Shown: positions 37,820 through 47,036 of the stretch, one piece after another
Numbering within the stretch: the first letter of the stretch is position 1
Layout of the letters: each line of letters opens with the position of its first letter
Origin: Bordetella parapertussis
GTDB taxonomy: Bacteria; Pseudomonadota; Gammaproteobacteria; Burkholderiales; Burkholderiaceae_B
Assembly (NCBI GenBank): GCA_945895265.1
Contig: CAMDEF010000006.1
Coordinates: 62,001-126,000, forward strand
Length of the DNA stretch: 64,000 bases
Direction: 5' to 3'
Notes under the pieces: model-generated
Seen by the model: the letters and a program-made list of their open reading frames with translations, nothing else
Databases searched by the model: none
Told to the model about the DNA's origin: nothing
Position numbers and translations under genes: made by a program

Positions 37820-38575
37820 TCACACGCCGCCAATCAATGGACACTGTTGAAGCAAGACAAAATCAGCCCCTCGAGTTGGCTCAACAAAAATTGCCAGCGC
37901 ATCAAATACACAAGGTGGTAAGTGATCGAAATGTTGATGCGCAGCCTGAGTCAGGGCAGACACCTCTTTGCGCGATGCCTTAGCAAGCGAACCCGTGAGC
38001 GAGCAATGAAATCGATAGCGCTCAAGCACATAGGGATAGCCCCAGCGCAACAAGAGGGCATCTTCCTGCGCAGACAAGCCAGCACTCCGGCGTCTGCTGA
38101 GATCCTCTGGCCCAAGCGGTTCAGCGCAATCGTTCAACACCTTCACACATTGCTCTTCGAGCAGCGTCACCTGAGCGGCGTGACGTTCTGGTACCAAGGC
38201 AAGAAATTGATCCATCAGAGTCACCTGCAAGCGGGGCAAGACAAAAGGCTTGACATCCCGGCACAACATATTGACGCGATCAATTAGGTCAGTGGGTTGA
38301 TACTGACTAGTCAAGACAAAAGGTGCCCTCATGGTGGCATGAAAACCATAGCGTCTTGGATGCTCGGTGAGTTCTGCGAATCGCTTGGCCGACACGCCGG
38401 CAATCAGCGGTTGCACATTCAATTGTTGACTTACCGCGCAGCGTCCGAGCCATTGACTGGCATCGGCCCACCACTGTTGCTCTACGTTTGGCGCAAAGTA
38501 CACCGCGTAACGGTACGCTCGCTGTGTGGGTTGTGATGATGCTTGCCTTGCCACTGTGAAACCAGCTGTTGTCAT
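37820..38575 (-). CDS. DUF1045 phosphonate-metabolism protein, 2H phosphoesterase fold
   Basis: Member of the DUF1045 family regularly found with C-P lyase genes (putative phosphonate metabolism protein). Two HxT/S motifs, HAT in YGFHATMRAPF and HCS in RFHCSLTGSL, place it in the 2H phosphoesterase superfamily, whose members open cyclic phosphates. C-P lyase yields 5-phosphoribosyl-1,2-cyclic phosphate, normally opened by PhnP, which is absent here; this protein is a candidate substitute. 251 residues. Divergent from phnG across a 113-bp gap. Function is inferred, family membership is solid. Confidence 0.82.
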   Translation of the reverse strand: MTTAGFTVARQASSQPTQRAYRYAVYFAPNVEQQWWADASQWLGRCAVSQQLNVQPLIAGVSAKRFAELTEHPRRYGFHATMRAPFVLTSQYQPTDLIDRVNMLCRDVKPFVLPRLQVTLMDQFLALVPERHAAQVTLLEEQCVKVLNDCAEPLGPEDLSRRRSAGLSAQEDALLLRWGYPYVLERYRFHCSLTGSLAKASRKEVSALTQAAHQHFDHLPPCVFDALAIFVEPTRGADFVLLQQCPLIGGV

Positions 38576-38590
38576 AAAACGTTTACATCT

Positions 38591-38608
38591 TCGTCATGAA
38601 AACTAAAT
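38591..38608 (+). promoter_or_regulatory. Weak PHO box candidate upstream of the phnG operon
   Basis: TCGTCATGAAAACTAAAT: the first half contains GTCAT, the second half only matches CT and AT. It lies in the divergent gap between the DUF1045 gene and phnG. Included because the operon is expected to be PhoB-regulated; the match alone is not convincing. Confidence 0.35.
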
Positions 38609-38688
38609 ATTGACTGCTTAAGCTAGGTCTTTTGACAAACTCAAACAGCGACCGCGGTGCGATCCTGTACTAAGAAAGTAACAAGTGA

Positions 38689-39198
38689 ATGTTGCAACCA
38701 TCTGACAGTCGTCTTTCTACAACAAGTCACACACGTGCCCAATGGCTGGCCTTACTCGCGCGCGCGCCAATTGCACTACTCGAACAAGTCTTACAGCCAC
38801 ACCTTCAAGCTACCCCACATTGGTTACGCAAGCCTGAAACCGGACTCATGATGGTGGAGGGCCGTGCAGGCGGTAATGGCGAGCGCTTCAATTTAGGCGA
38901 AATGACTGTGACACGCTGTGCTTTACGCTTATCAAATTCAGCCACACACCGGCACGTAGGCATCTCATACATTGTCGGTCGTTCGCATCGCCACGCCTAC
39001 TTAGCTGCTGTCGCCGATGCCTTATTGCTTGATGAGAAAGAGCATCACGAGATTGAACATTCACTACTGACCCCAGTGAGGGTCCTACTTGCTACGCAAA
39101 AAGCCTCGCGGCAAGCGCAAGCCGAGACCAGTAAGGTCGACTTTTTTACGGTGGCCCGCGAAAGTGGCGCGAATGCCGATGAGGGAGAGCAATCGTGA
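38689..39198 (+). CDS. phnG: C-P lyase core complex subunit PhnG
   Basis: Subunit of the PhnGHIJ core complex that converts alkylphosphonates via ribose-1-phosphonate triphosphate. 169 residues with the PhnG signature: RAQWLALLARAP, KPETGLMMVEGRAGGNGERFNLGEMTVTRCALRL, and VGRSHRHAYLAAVADALLLDE, ending in SKVDFFTVARESGA. First gene of phnGHIJKLM and overlaps phnH at GTGA. Somewhat longer at the N-terminus than E. coli PhnG. Confidence 0.95.
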   Translation: MLQPSDSRLSTTSHTRAQWLALLARAPIALLEQVLQPHLQATPHWLRKPETGLMMVEGRAGGNGERFNLGEMTVTRCALRLSNSATHRHVGISYIVGRSHRHAYLAAVADALLLDEKEHHEIEHSLLTPVRVLLATQKASRQAQAETSKVDFFTVARESGANADEGEQS

Positions 39199-39827
39199 CC
39201 ACCATTGAACTTTCTGAGGTTGGCACTGGCTTTCACGACATTTCTCTGGGTAGCCAAAACGCCTTCAGATCCGCCCTTGAAGCGTTGTCTTATCCCGGAC
39301 GTAAAGTCCCATTTAACGTCACGTTTGAAGCGCCTAAAGCGGCTCACGCCAGTTCAAGTGGCTTGCTGCTGGCGTTGCTTGAGCCTGGCTCGAGACTTTG
39401 GCTTTCACCCAGTCTTATCAACAGTGACGCTGCGACCTGGCTAGTGTTTCACACAGATTGCAAAATTACCCCACACCGACACGAAGCGGATTTTGCGTGG
39501 ATCAAGAACTGGGGCGAACTCCCAGCGCTAGAGAGTTTCGCGTTAGGCACAGACGAATATCCAGACCACTCAACTACCTGCGTGATCGATATCGCTGCGC
39601 CAAGCCTCTTAACGGACAGCACACACTCACTCACCCTAGTGGGCCCTGGCATTGCACACACCACGACGATCGATCAACTGTCTGCTACTTCTGCTCAACT
39701 TGCAAGCTTTGTCAACCAATGGGCACAGAATCATGCCAGCTTTCCGAGGGGTGTGGATGTCTTTTTTGCGACGAGCACGGGCCTGATTGGCCTACCCAGA
39801 ACCACTCGCATTGACATTTCAGGATAG
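39195..39827 (+). CDS. phnH: C-P lyase core complex subunit PhnH
   Basis: Non-catalytic subunit required for formation of ribose-1-phosphonate triphosphate by PhnI with PhnG, H and L. 210 residues starting at GTG 39195, which overlaps the phnG stop. Family features include QNAFRSALEALSYPGRK, WLVFHTDCKIT, FALGTDEYPDHSTTCVIDI and LVGPGIAHTT, ending FPRGVDVFFATSTGLIGLPRTTRI. phnI follows after 8 bp. Confidence 0.95.
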   Translation: MTTIELSEVGTGFHDISLGSQNAFRSALEALSYPGRKVPFNVTFEAPKAAHASSSGLLLALLEPGSRLWLSPSLINSDAATWLVFHTDCKITPHRHEADFAWIKNWGELPALESFALGTDEYPDHSTTCVIDIAAPSLLTDSTHSLTLVGPGIAHTTTIDQLSATSAQLASFVNQWAQNHASFPRGVDVFFATSTGLIGLPRTTRIDISG

Positions 39828-39835
39828 GGTATCTC

Positions 39836-40981
39836 ATGTATGTAGCCGTTAAAGGTGGTGAGCAAGCCATCTTAAGTAGTTATCAACTACTTGATCAACA
39901 ACGTCGTGGGGACACAAGCGTTCCAGAGCTCTCCGTTGCACAGATTCGTCAACAGATGAAGCTAGCCGTCGATCGGGTAATGACTGAAGGCTCCGTCTTT
40001 GATCCAGAACTTGCTGCACTTGCAATCAAACAGGCTTGTGGTGATCTGGTTGAGGCCATTTTCTTATTGCGTGCCTATCGGGCTACGTTGCCAAGGCTCG
40101 GCTCTACGCAACCGATCGACACTAGCAAGATGGTGCTAGATCGTCGAATCTCGGCAACCTTTAAAGACTTGCCAGGCGGTCAAGTGTTGGGACCAACCTA
40201 CGACTACACCCAGCGGTTATTAGATTTTTCGCTGCTAGCGACCAGCGATCAGGTTTACGCCGAGTCAACAGGTGAAACCAGTGCTGCCGCACAAACAGCA
40301 AGGGCAGGCAGGGTGGACGACCATATTTCCCCACGCGTGATTGATCTTTTAAACCGTGAAGGCTTGATCGAAACTCATCACGCTAATCCAAATGATCCTG
40401 CACCTTTTGACCTGACCCGCCAACCCGTGCGCTTTCCGGCCGATCGTAGTACGCGCTTGCAAAACTTGGCACGAGGTGACGAGGGCTTTTTGTTGGCGAT
40501 GGCCTATTCAACCCAACGCGGCTATGCCAACAGTCACCCCTTCGTCGGCGAAATACGGCTGGGCTCAGTTGAAGTCGAATTGATCCCTGAAGAGCTTGGC
40601 TTTGCCATCTCGATCGGAGATATTGAAATCACTGAATGTCAGATGATCAATCAGTTTGCTGGCAGCAAGACCGAGCCGCCTCAGTTTACTCGCGGCTATG
40701 GCTTGGCATTTGGCCATAGTGAGCGCAAGGCGATGGCGATGAGTTTAGTGGATCGTGCTTTACGCGCGGCGGAGCTAGGAGAGTTGGTGCAGTCTCCTGC
40801 GCAAATGTCAGAGTTTGTACTTTCGCACAGCGACAGTCTTGAGGCCTCTGGCTTCGTGCAACACCTGAAGCTTCCGCACTACGTTGACTTTCAGTCAGAA
40901 CTTGAACTTGTTAGAAAGATGCGCACAGCACCACCTCAAGGTCAGGCACTGACTGACAACTCGGAGGACGAGCATGCTTAA
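39836..40981 (+). CDS. phnI: C-P lyase core complex subunit PhnI
   Basis: Nucleosidase-type catalytic subunit: displaces adenine of ATP with methylphosphonate or other phosphonates. 381 residues beginning MYVAVKGGEQAILSSYQLL, the canonical PhnI start, with RISATFKDLPGGQVLGPTYDYTQRLLDF and QFTRGYGLAFGHSERKAMAMSLVDRAL. It overlaps phnJ by 8 bases. Confidence 0.97.
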   Translation: MYVAVKGGEQAILSSYQLLDQQRRGDTSVPELSVAQIRQQMKLAVDRVMTEGSVFDPELAALAIKQACGDLVEAIFLLRAYRATLPRLGSTQPIDTSKMVLDRRISATFKDLPGGQVLGPTYDYTQRLLDFSLLATSDQVYAESTGETSAAAQTARAGRVDDHISPRVIDLLNREGLIETHHANPNDPAPFDLTRQPVRFPADRSTRLQNLARGDEGFLLAMAYSTQRGYANSHPFVGEIRLGSVEVELIPEELGFAISIGDIEITECQMINQFAGSKTEPPQFTRGYGLAFGHSERKAMAMSLVDRALRAAELGELVQSPAQMSEFVLSHSDSLEASGFVQHLKLPHYVDFQSELELVRKMRTAPPQGQALTDNSEDEHA

Positions 40982-41918
40982 GATCAACCATCCCTCTGAA
41001 ACATCGACCGAAACACTTACGTCTCACGAAAATCAAGCCGTTGATCAACATTTCAATTTTGCGTATCTCGACGAACGTACAAAACGCATGATTCGACGAG
41101 CAATTTTAAAAGCGGTTGCAATCCCTGGTTATCAAGTGCCCTTTGGTTCTCGCGAAATGCCCCTGCCCTACGGTTGGGGCACCGGTGGAATTCAAGTGAC
41201 CGCCTCAGTCATTGGGCCGCACGATGTACTAAAAGTCATCGATCAGGGGTCAGATGATACGGTCAATGCTGTCAACATTCGTCGCTTCTTTCAACGCACC
41301 ACAAATGTTGCGATCACGACGCAAACAAAAGCCGCAACCTTGATTCAGACTCGCCATCGCATTCCAGAAATGGCTCTCACAGAAGATCAAATCATCATTT
41401 ATCAAGTCCCAGTACCCGAACCGATGCAGCGCCTAGAGCCACGTGAGCGCGAGACACGTAGCCTGCATGGCTTGGCCGAATATGGACTCATGCACGTCAA
41501 GCTCTACGAAGATATCGCTCGCTATGGGCATATTGCGACGACCTATGATTATCCCGTGCTGGTCAACAATCGCTATGTCATGGCTCCGTCGCCCATTCCA
41601 AAATTTGACAACCCAAAAATGCACATGAATCCCGCGCTTCAACTGTTTGGCGCAGGCCGTGAAAAGCGTATCTATGCGGTGCCCCCTTATACCTCTGTTG
41701 AAAGCCTAGGATTTGAAGATTATCCCTTTGAAATTCAGCGCTGGGATGCCCCTTGTGAGATATGTGGCTCAAGAGACAGCTTTCTGGACGAAGTCGTCAC
41801 CGATGATCAGGGCGGCCGGATTTTTGTCTGTTCGGATTCTGACTACTGCGAGACCGAACAAAGCAAACTCGAAGCCTCAGCAGTTTCAACGGCGCAGTTA
41901 GTTTCAAAGGATGACTAA
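40974..41918 (+). CDS. phnJ: Carbon-phosphorus lyase PhnJ (radical SAM)
   Basis: Catalytic C-P bond-cleaving subunit: releases the alkane from ribose-1-phosphonate 5-phosphate using a [4Fe-4S] cluster and SAM. Cys261, Cys264, Cys286 and Cys292 (CEIC ... FVCSDSDYC) have exactly the spacing of E. coli Cys241, 244, 266 and 272. RRAILKAVAIPGYQVPFGSREMPLPYGWGTGG is the conserved N-terminal block. 314 residues, slightly longer than E. coli owing to N- and C-terminal extensions. Overlaps phnK. Confidence 0.97.
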   Translation: MLKINHPSETSTETLTSHENQAVDQHFNFAYLDERTKRMIRRAILKAVAIPGYQVPFGSREMPLPYGWGTGGIQVTASVIGPHDVLKVIDQGSDDTVNAVNIRRFFQRTTNVAITTQTKAATLIQTRHRIPEMALTEDQIIIYQVPVPEPMQRLEPRERETRSLHGLAEYGLMHVKLYEDIARYGHIATTYDYPVLVNNRYVMAPSPIPKFDNPKMHMNPALQLFGAGREKRIYAVPPYTSVESLGFEDYPFEIQRWDAPCEICGSRDSFLDEVVTDDQGGRIFVCSDSDYCETEQSKLEASAVSTAQLVSKDD

Positions 41919-42708
41919 CGCCATGCCTGTCGACACACAATTGCCCATTTTGCGCGTAACCGGTCTAAACAAAAGCTACGGAGAGCGAGCCGCTCTCATC
42001 GATGCGAGCTTTGAACTTTGGCCAGGCGAGGTGCTCGCCATTGTTGGCGAATCCGGTTCAGGAAAAACCACCCTGCTCAACGCACTTGCTGCACGTGACA
42101 AGCCCGATTCAGGCTCTGTTGAGTTTCACATAAAAGATAGCGGTCTCACAGATATTTTCAAAATGACTGAAGCGCAACGCCGCCTGCTCGCACGCACTGA
42201 TTGGGGATTTGTTCATCAGAACTCTGCTGATGGTTTACGCATGGAAGTGTCAGCCGGAGCCAATGTGGGCGAGCGCTTGATGGCACTGGGCCAGCGTCAT
42301 TACGGCAAAATTCGTGCTACGGCCTGCGACTGGCTAGCGCGTGTAGAAATCGACCCCGCCAGAATTGATGACTTGCCACGGCATTTTTCAGGCGGTATGC
42401 GACAACGCCTGCAGATCGCACGCAATCTCGTCACCCAACCCAGACTCGTCTTTATGGACGAGCCTACCTCAGGGCTAGACGTATCGGTTCAGGCAAAACT
42501 GCTCGACCTTTTGCGTCAGTTAACCCAGCATCTTGGCTTGGCCTCAATCATTGTCACGCATGATCTTGCCGTTGCGCGTCTATTGGCGCACCGAATGATC
42601 GTGATGCGCCGCGGATGCATTGTCGAAACGGGTTTAACAGATCAGTTGCTTGACGATCCACAACACCCTTACACCCAACTCTTAGTGTCATCGGTGCTTC
42701 AACCATGA
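41911..42708 (+). CDS. phnK: C-P lyase associated ATPase PhnK
   Basis: ABC-type ATPase that docks on the PhnGHIJ core; not a transporter component. Walker A GESGSGKTT, a PhnK-type insertion with MTEAQRRLLARTDWGFVHQNSADGLRMEVSAGANVGERLM, signature FSGGMRQRLQIARNLV and Walker B LVFMDEPTSGLD. 265 residues. Coupled to phnL by a 4-base overlap. Confidence 0.95.
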   Translation: MTNAMPVDTQLPILRVTGLNKSYGERAALIDASFELWPGEVLAIVGESGSGKTTLLNALAARDKPDSGSVEFHIKDSGLTDIFKMTEAQRRLLARTDWGFVHQNSADGLRMEVSAGANVGERLMALGQRHYGKIRATACDWLARVEIDPARIDDLPRHFSGGMRQRLQIARNLVTQPRLVFMDEPTSGLDVSVQAKLLDLLRQLTQHLGLASIIVTHDLAVARLLAHRMIVMRRGCIVETGLTDQLLDDPQHPYTQLLVSSVLQP

Positions 42709-43433
42709 GTACACCCGTCTTACGCCTCACCAATGTGGGTAAAGAATTTACGCTGCACCATCAACACGGGCTCAAGCTACCTGTCTTGAATGATGTCAAT
42801 TTTGAAGTTGCTTCAGGCGAATGCGTCGTACTGGACGGGGCCTCAGGGATGGGGAAAAGCACCCTGCTCAAATTGATTTATGCGAACTATCGCGTCAGCG
42901 CTGGGTCGATTCAATATATCGAAAAAACTGGCGAATCGCATGAACTGACGACTGCGAGTGCGCGTGAACTGATCTCACTGCGTCGCCATCGGGTTGGCTA
43001 TGTGAGCCAATTTTTACGCGTGATCCCAAGAATATCAACGCTTGATCTTGTCGCTGAGCCCCTGCTGGCAGAGCTCGGTCATGATGAACAGGCCATTAAA
43101 CAAGCACGCGAACAAGCAAGTGTCTGGCTCACACGCCTACAGATTCCCGAACGGCTGTGGGGGCTAGCGCCCGCCACGTTTTCGGGTGGCGAACAACAAC
43201 GGGTCAATATTGCTCGCAGCATGATTAAGCCTCGTTCGCTACTGTTGCTCGATGAGCCGACAGCGTCTCTTGACCCACAGAACACTCAAACAGTCGTGAC
43301 ACTCATTCACGAAGCCATTGCGGCAGGTGCTGCTGCAATTGGGATCTTTCACGATCAGGCTGTTGGCAATCAACTTGCGACACGTCGAATCGATATGACT
43401 CATTTTCGGAGCATCACATGCGCGGCTCAGTAG
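42705..43433 (+). CDS. phnL: C-P lyase associated ATPase PhnL
   Basis: Second ABC-type ATPase, needed with PhnGHI to form ribose-1-phosphonate triphosphate. Walker A GASGMGKST, YVSQFLRVIPRISTLDLVAEPLL, signature FSGGEQQRVNIARSM and Walker B LLLLDEPTASLD. 242 residues. Its 3' end overlaps phnM by 16 bases. Confidence 0.95.
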   Translation: MSTPVLRLTNVGKEFTLHHQHGLKLPVLNDVNFEVASGECVVLDGASGMGKSTLLKLIYANYRVSAGSIQYIEKTGESHELTTASARELISLRRHRVGYVSQFLRVIPRISTLDLVAEPLLAELGHDEQAIKQAREQASVWLTRLQIPERLWGLAPATFSGGEQQRVNIARSMIKPRSLLLLDEPTASLDPQNTQTVVTLIHEAIAAGAAAIGIFHDQAVGNQLATRRIDMTHFRSITCAAQ

Positions 43434-44575
43434 TCATCAAAAACGCTAGATTAATTATGAATCACGAAGTCATTCAAGGCTCACTCTCAGTGGTCAATGG
43501 TCGTATCGATTCGATCGATTCAGGCTGCAGTGCGGCGCTCGGTGCCGTCGACTTTGAAGGTGATTTTTTGATGCCAGGTATGGTTGAGATTCACACCGAT
43601 AACTTTGAACGGCACTTAATGCCTCGCCCCAAGGTCATGTGGGCTGAAAAGCCCGCCTTGATCGCACACGACGCCGAAATCGCCTGCGCGGGCATCACTA
43701 CCGTCTTTGACGCACTCGGCGTCGGCGAAGCGGATACAGAAAGTGTGCGCGGCCAAACTTGGGGATCCGTACTGTTGGCGCTCGACCAATACACCAAGGA
43801 TAATCTGCTGCGTGCCGATCACTACATCCATGTGCGCTGTGAACTACCTGCACCGAACACCATTGAGCTTTTTGAACCCTTTCGTGGGCATCCGCGACTT
43901 GGCCTAATCTCTTTAATGGACCACACTCCGGGTCAGCGCCAGTGGGAAGATATCGAACAAGCGCGCGTGTACTTCACAGGAAAAAAAGGCTGGAGCCACG
44001 AAAAATTCGAAGATAAGGTCAGCAATGCTGCGATGCTGCAGAAGCAATTCAGCGCGCCCCACCGACAATACTTTGTCGACTACTCAAAGCACACTGGTAT
44101 CCATCTGGCCAGCCATGACGACACCACCGAGGCCCATGTTGAACAGGCCTTCGCTGAAGGTGCCAGCATGTCAGAATTTCCTACAACACTTGCGGCTGCG
44201 CGTCTTGCAAAGAAACTAGGCTTGCTGACGGTGATGGGCGGGCCAAACGTGGTGCGCGGCGGATCACACTCTGGCAATGTCTCTGCAACCGAATTGGCAA
44301 AGCACGGCCTGCTGGATGTACTTTCGTCTGACTATGTGCCAGGCAGTCTACTGAGTGCTGTGACACGTTTAGTGCATGAGGATGTGATGAGCTTGCCAGA
44401 AGCCATTGCGACGGTGACACGACACCCCGCGCAAGCCACTGGCTTAACAGATCGTGGAGCGCTTGAAATTGGCTTTAGGGCCGATCTTGTCCGCATGCGC
44501 CTGCACGAAGCGCCGGAGCAATCTAGCCATGCTTTCGCAAGGTCAGTGTGGCGCGAGGGCTGTCAGGTGGTTTGA
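43418..44575 (+). CDS. phnM: Alpha-D-ribose 1-methylphosphonate 5-triphosphate diphosphatase PhnM
   Basis: Amidohydrolase-fold enzyme removing pyrophosphate from ribose-1-phosphonate 5-triphosphate before C-P cleavage. MPGMVEIHTDNFERHLMPRPKVMW is the PhnM metal-binding block; HLASHDDTTEAHVEQAFAEGASMSEFPTTLAAA and SDYVPGSLLSAV are conserved. 385 residues. Last gene of the tightly overlapping phnGHIJKLM unit; phnN and phnP do not follow. Confidence 0.96.
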   Translation: MRGSVVIKNARLIMNHEVIQGSLSVVNGRIDSIDSGCSAALGAVDFEGDFLMPGMVEIHTDNFERHLMPRPKVMWAEKPALIAHDAEIACAGITTVFDALGVGEADTESVRGQTWGSVLLALDQYTKDNLLRADHYIHVRCELPAPNTIELFEPFRGHPRLGLISLMDHTPGQRQWEDIEQARVYFTGKKGWSHEKFEDKVSNAAMLQKQFSAPHRQYFVDYSKHTGIHLASHDDTTEAHVEQAFAEGASMSEFPTTLAAARLAKKLGLLTVMGGPNVVRGGSHSGNVSATELAKHGLLDVLSSDYVPGSLLSAVTRLVHEDVMSLPEAIATVTRHPAQATGLTDRGALEIGFRADLVRMRLHEAPEQSSHAFARSVWREGCQVV

Positions 44576-44615
44576 GTTTGAACTCGGACGAACACGAAGT
44601 TCAAAATTCACATAA

Positions 44616-44633
44616 CTGTAAAGCCTTTGTCAT
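44616..44633 (+). promoter_or_regulatory. PHO box upstream of the PhnZ-like gene
   Basis: CTGTAAAGCCTTTGTCAT: the second half is intact and the first half keeps CTGT. It lies 139 bp before the ATG at 44773, so the PhnZ-dpp-pehA group may have its own PhoB promoter rather than depend on read-through from phnM. Confidence 0.6.
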
Positions 44634-44772
44634 CTCAGATTGAGACACTTGCAAAGGATTTGATTGCTCTGCAGAGACCTGCGCAGCCAAGCGTAGTGTT
44701 ATTGGTACGGTGGTCAGTCTTGCTTGAGTGTCTGCGCACATTCGCTACGCACTCGTTTAACAAAGGTTTGAA

Positions 44773-45327
44773 ATGGCTTTGACTTTAAGTGATATCACTC
44801 AACTACTCACCGTTGAGGGTGAAAATCAGTACGGTGGCGAAGCAGTCAGTCAGCTTGAGCACGCGCTTCAATGTGCAGCCTTAGCCGAACAAGCCTCCGA
44901 GACAGCACACACAATCACAGCGGCGCTGTTGCATGATATCGGACATTTATTGGCTAAGACTGGTCGTCTGAAAGAGAGTGCAAGCGTCGAGAACGGTGAC
45001 GACCTGCATCAATATGTTGCCTTACCTTTTTTGCGCGGTTTGTTCTCGAGCGCAGTGCTTGAGCCAATACGCTTGCATGTCGATGCTAAGCGCTACCTTT
45101 GCGCGACAGACCAGTCTTACTGGAGCACGCTCTCGACGGCCTCTAAACAGAGCCTCATTGTGCAAGGTGGCATCTATACCCCTTCTCAAGCGGCAGAGTT
45201 TGAAGCCCAGTCGTTTGCGCAAGAAGCTGTACGGCTGCGTCGCTACGACGATTTGGCCAAAGTACCTGCAGCAGTCACGCCAACCTTACCTCATTTTTTG
45301 AAAGTTATGCATAGCGTCGCTCTTTAA
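44773..45327 (+). CDS. phnZ: Phosphonate-degradation HD-domain oxygenase, PhnZ-like
   Basis: Mixed-valent di-iron oxygenase of the PhnZ/TmpB family, which splits the C-P bond of 1-hydroxyphosphonates with O2. The N-terminal NQYGGEAVSQLEHALQCA (Tyr20, Glu23, His30) is the family fingerprint; His54-Asp55, His79, His102 and Asp159/160 fit the metal ligands. 184 residues. The Fe/2-oxoglutarate partner (PhnY or TmpA) that makes the hydroxylated substrate is not in the window, so the substrate is open. It gives a second C-P cleavage route beside C-P lyase. Confidence 0.88.
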   Translation: MALTLSDITQLLTVEGENQYGGEAVSQLEHALQCAALAEQASETAHTITAALLHDIGHLLAKTGRLKESASVENGDDLHQYVALPFLRGLFSSAVLEPIRLHVDAKRYLCATDQSYWSTLSTASKQSLIVQGGIYTPSQAAEFEAQSFAQEAVRLRRYDDLAKVPAAVTPTLPHFLKVMHSVAL

Positions 45328-45365
45328 CAGCGCACACTTTCTTTCGACAATCACACAGGATTCAT

Positions 45366-47036
45366 ATGCAGCTGCTTCACTCTAAACGTTGGTTCATGAA
45401 ACTCACAGCACTCACGCTTTGTGCGTTGGCACACCCAAACGTTTTTGCACAACCTACGGATACCCGTTCAGTCGTACGCGTGGCCGTACAACAGTTACTC
45501 ACAAGTGGTGCCCTAGATCCCTTGCGCGAGCAAAGCAACGTTGGCACGCGCATGTTGCCCATGATTTATGCCGGATTGATTCAGCTTGATACTGTTGGCG
45601 ACCTTTCACCAAAGCCCTCACTGGCTGAGTCATGGAAGCGTATCGACGCCAAAACAGTTGAGTTTAAATTACGCCCTGGTGTTAAGTTTCATAATGGCGA
45701 TGAGGTCACCGCTGAAGATGTCGCGTTTAGCTTTGGAGCCGAACGCATGTTCGGCTCCTCGGCACCCCGTCAAGCCAATCAAGACAGCAAAACAATTGCA
45801 GTAGACATTGGTCGCAAGACTACGAATTCAACGCCTGGCAGCATGGAGGTACCCCCGCCCGAGATTACTGCGATCGCGCGCAACTTATGGCCCTCTTTGC
45901 AAAGCGTCGAGATCGTTGATCGCTACACCGTACGCTTGATCAACGCCGTACCAGACCTGACCCTTGAGGGGCGTATCGCACGCTTGGGCTCTGAGATTGT
46001 TTCAAAGAAAGCTTATATGGCCTCGAAAGACTGGGCGAGTTGGGCTCAGGCGCCAGTAAGCGCTGGGCCTTTCAAAGTTAAAGAAATGAAAATGGATCAG
46101 TATCTGGTCTTGAGTGCGCACGATGACTATTTTGGCGGTAAGCCACTGGTCAAAGAAATTCGTTACATGGTGGTGCCTGAGGTATCTTCGCGCATCAATG
46201 GCTTGCTATCTGGCCAGTATGACTTCATTACTGATATTCCACCAGATCAGTTCAAAACCATTCAAGGCAACGCTAAGTTCGAAGTGGTTGGCGGAACTGT
46301 TCTGAATCACCGACTGATTACATTCGACAAAAATCATCCAGTTCTTGCAAACCCAAAAGTACGACAAGCGATGACGCACGCCATTGATCGCGATGCCATT
46401 GTCGAAGCCATCTGGGGCGGCAATACACGCGTACCCGCCGGCCTGCAATTCGAGTTCTATGGCGACATGTTTGTGAAAGGCTGGACCGTACCAAAGTATG
46501 ACGTCGCACTTGCCAAGAAGCTGCTTGCCGAAGCTGGCTATAAGGGAGAAGTGATTCACTTCAGGGGCTTAAACAATTACTACACCAATCAAACACAAAC
46601 CGATCAGATCATGCTCGAGATGTGGCGTTCTGCTGGGTTGAATGTACAGATGTCGATGAAAGAGAATTGGGCGCAAATTTTCGAGAAAGGCCCAACTCGG
46701 GGCGTGCGAGGCTGGTCGAACTCAGCGCCCTTTAGTGATCCGGTGAGCTCATTGGTGAACCAACATGGGCCCAATGGTCAACAACAACAAACTGGCGAAT
46801 GGACAAACGTTGAATTTAATAAATTGTCTGACACACTTTCGACCTCAGTTGACCCAGCAGAACGCAAAAAGACCTTTCAACGAATGCTAGAGATTGCCGA
46901 GCGCGAAGATCCTGCCTACACAGTTTTGCATCAAAGTGCTGTGTTTTATGCGAAGCGTAAAGACTTTGCCTGGAAGCCCTCGAAGACCTTCGTCATGGAT
47001 TTTCGTGGCACGAATCTGACGCCTCCTAAACAATGA
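45366..47036 (+). CDS. Peptide-type ABC transporter substrate-binding protein (SBP_bac_5)
   Basis: Large periplasmic binding protein of the DppA/OppA class. Signal peptide of about 28 residues ending VFA; an internal ATG at 45396 is an alternative start. Conserved features: AESWKRIDAKTVEFKLRPGVKFHNGDEVTAEDVAFSF, DRDAIVEAIWGG. 556 residues. It begins the operon binding protein-dppD-dppF-dppB-dppC-pehA-HAD, 38 bp after the PhnZ-like gene. The context suggests a phosphorus-containing ligand rather than ordinary peptides. Confidence 0.85.
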   Translation: MQLLHSKRWFMKLTALTLCALAHPNVFAQPTDTRSVVRVAVQQLLTSGALDPLREQSNVGTRMLPMIYAGLIQLDTVGDLSPKPSLAESWKRIDAKTVEFKLRPGVKFHNGDEVTAEDVAFSFGAERMFGSSAPRQANQDSKTIAVDIGRKTTNSTPGSMEVPPPEITAIARNLWPSLQSVEIVDRYTVRLINAVPDLTLEGRIARLGSEIVSKKAYMASKDWASWAQAPVSAGPFKVKEMKMDQYLVLSAHDDYFGGKPLVKEIRYMVVPEVSSRINGLLSGQYDFITDIPPDQFKTIQGNAKFEVVGGTVLNHRLITFDKNHPVLANPKVRQAMTHAIDRDAIVEAIWGGNTRVPAGLQFEFYGDMFVKGWTVPKYDVALAKKLLAEAGYKGEVIHFRGLNNYYTNQTQTDQIMLEMWRSAGLNVQMSMKENWAQIFEKGPTRGVRGWSNSAPFSDPVSSLVNQHGPNGQQQQTGEWTNVEFNKLSDTLSTSVDPAERKKTFQRMLEIAEREDPAYTVLHQSAVFYAKRKDFAWKPSKTFVMDFRGTNLTPPKQ

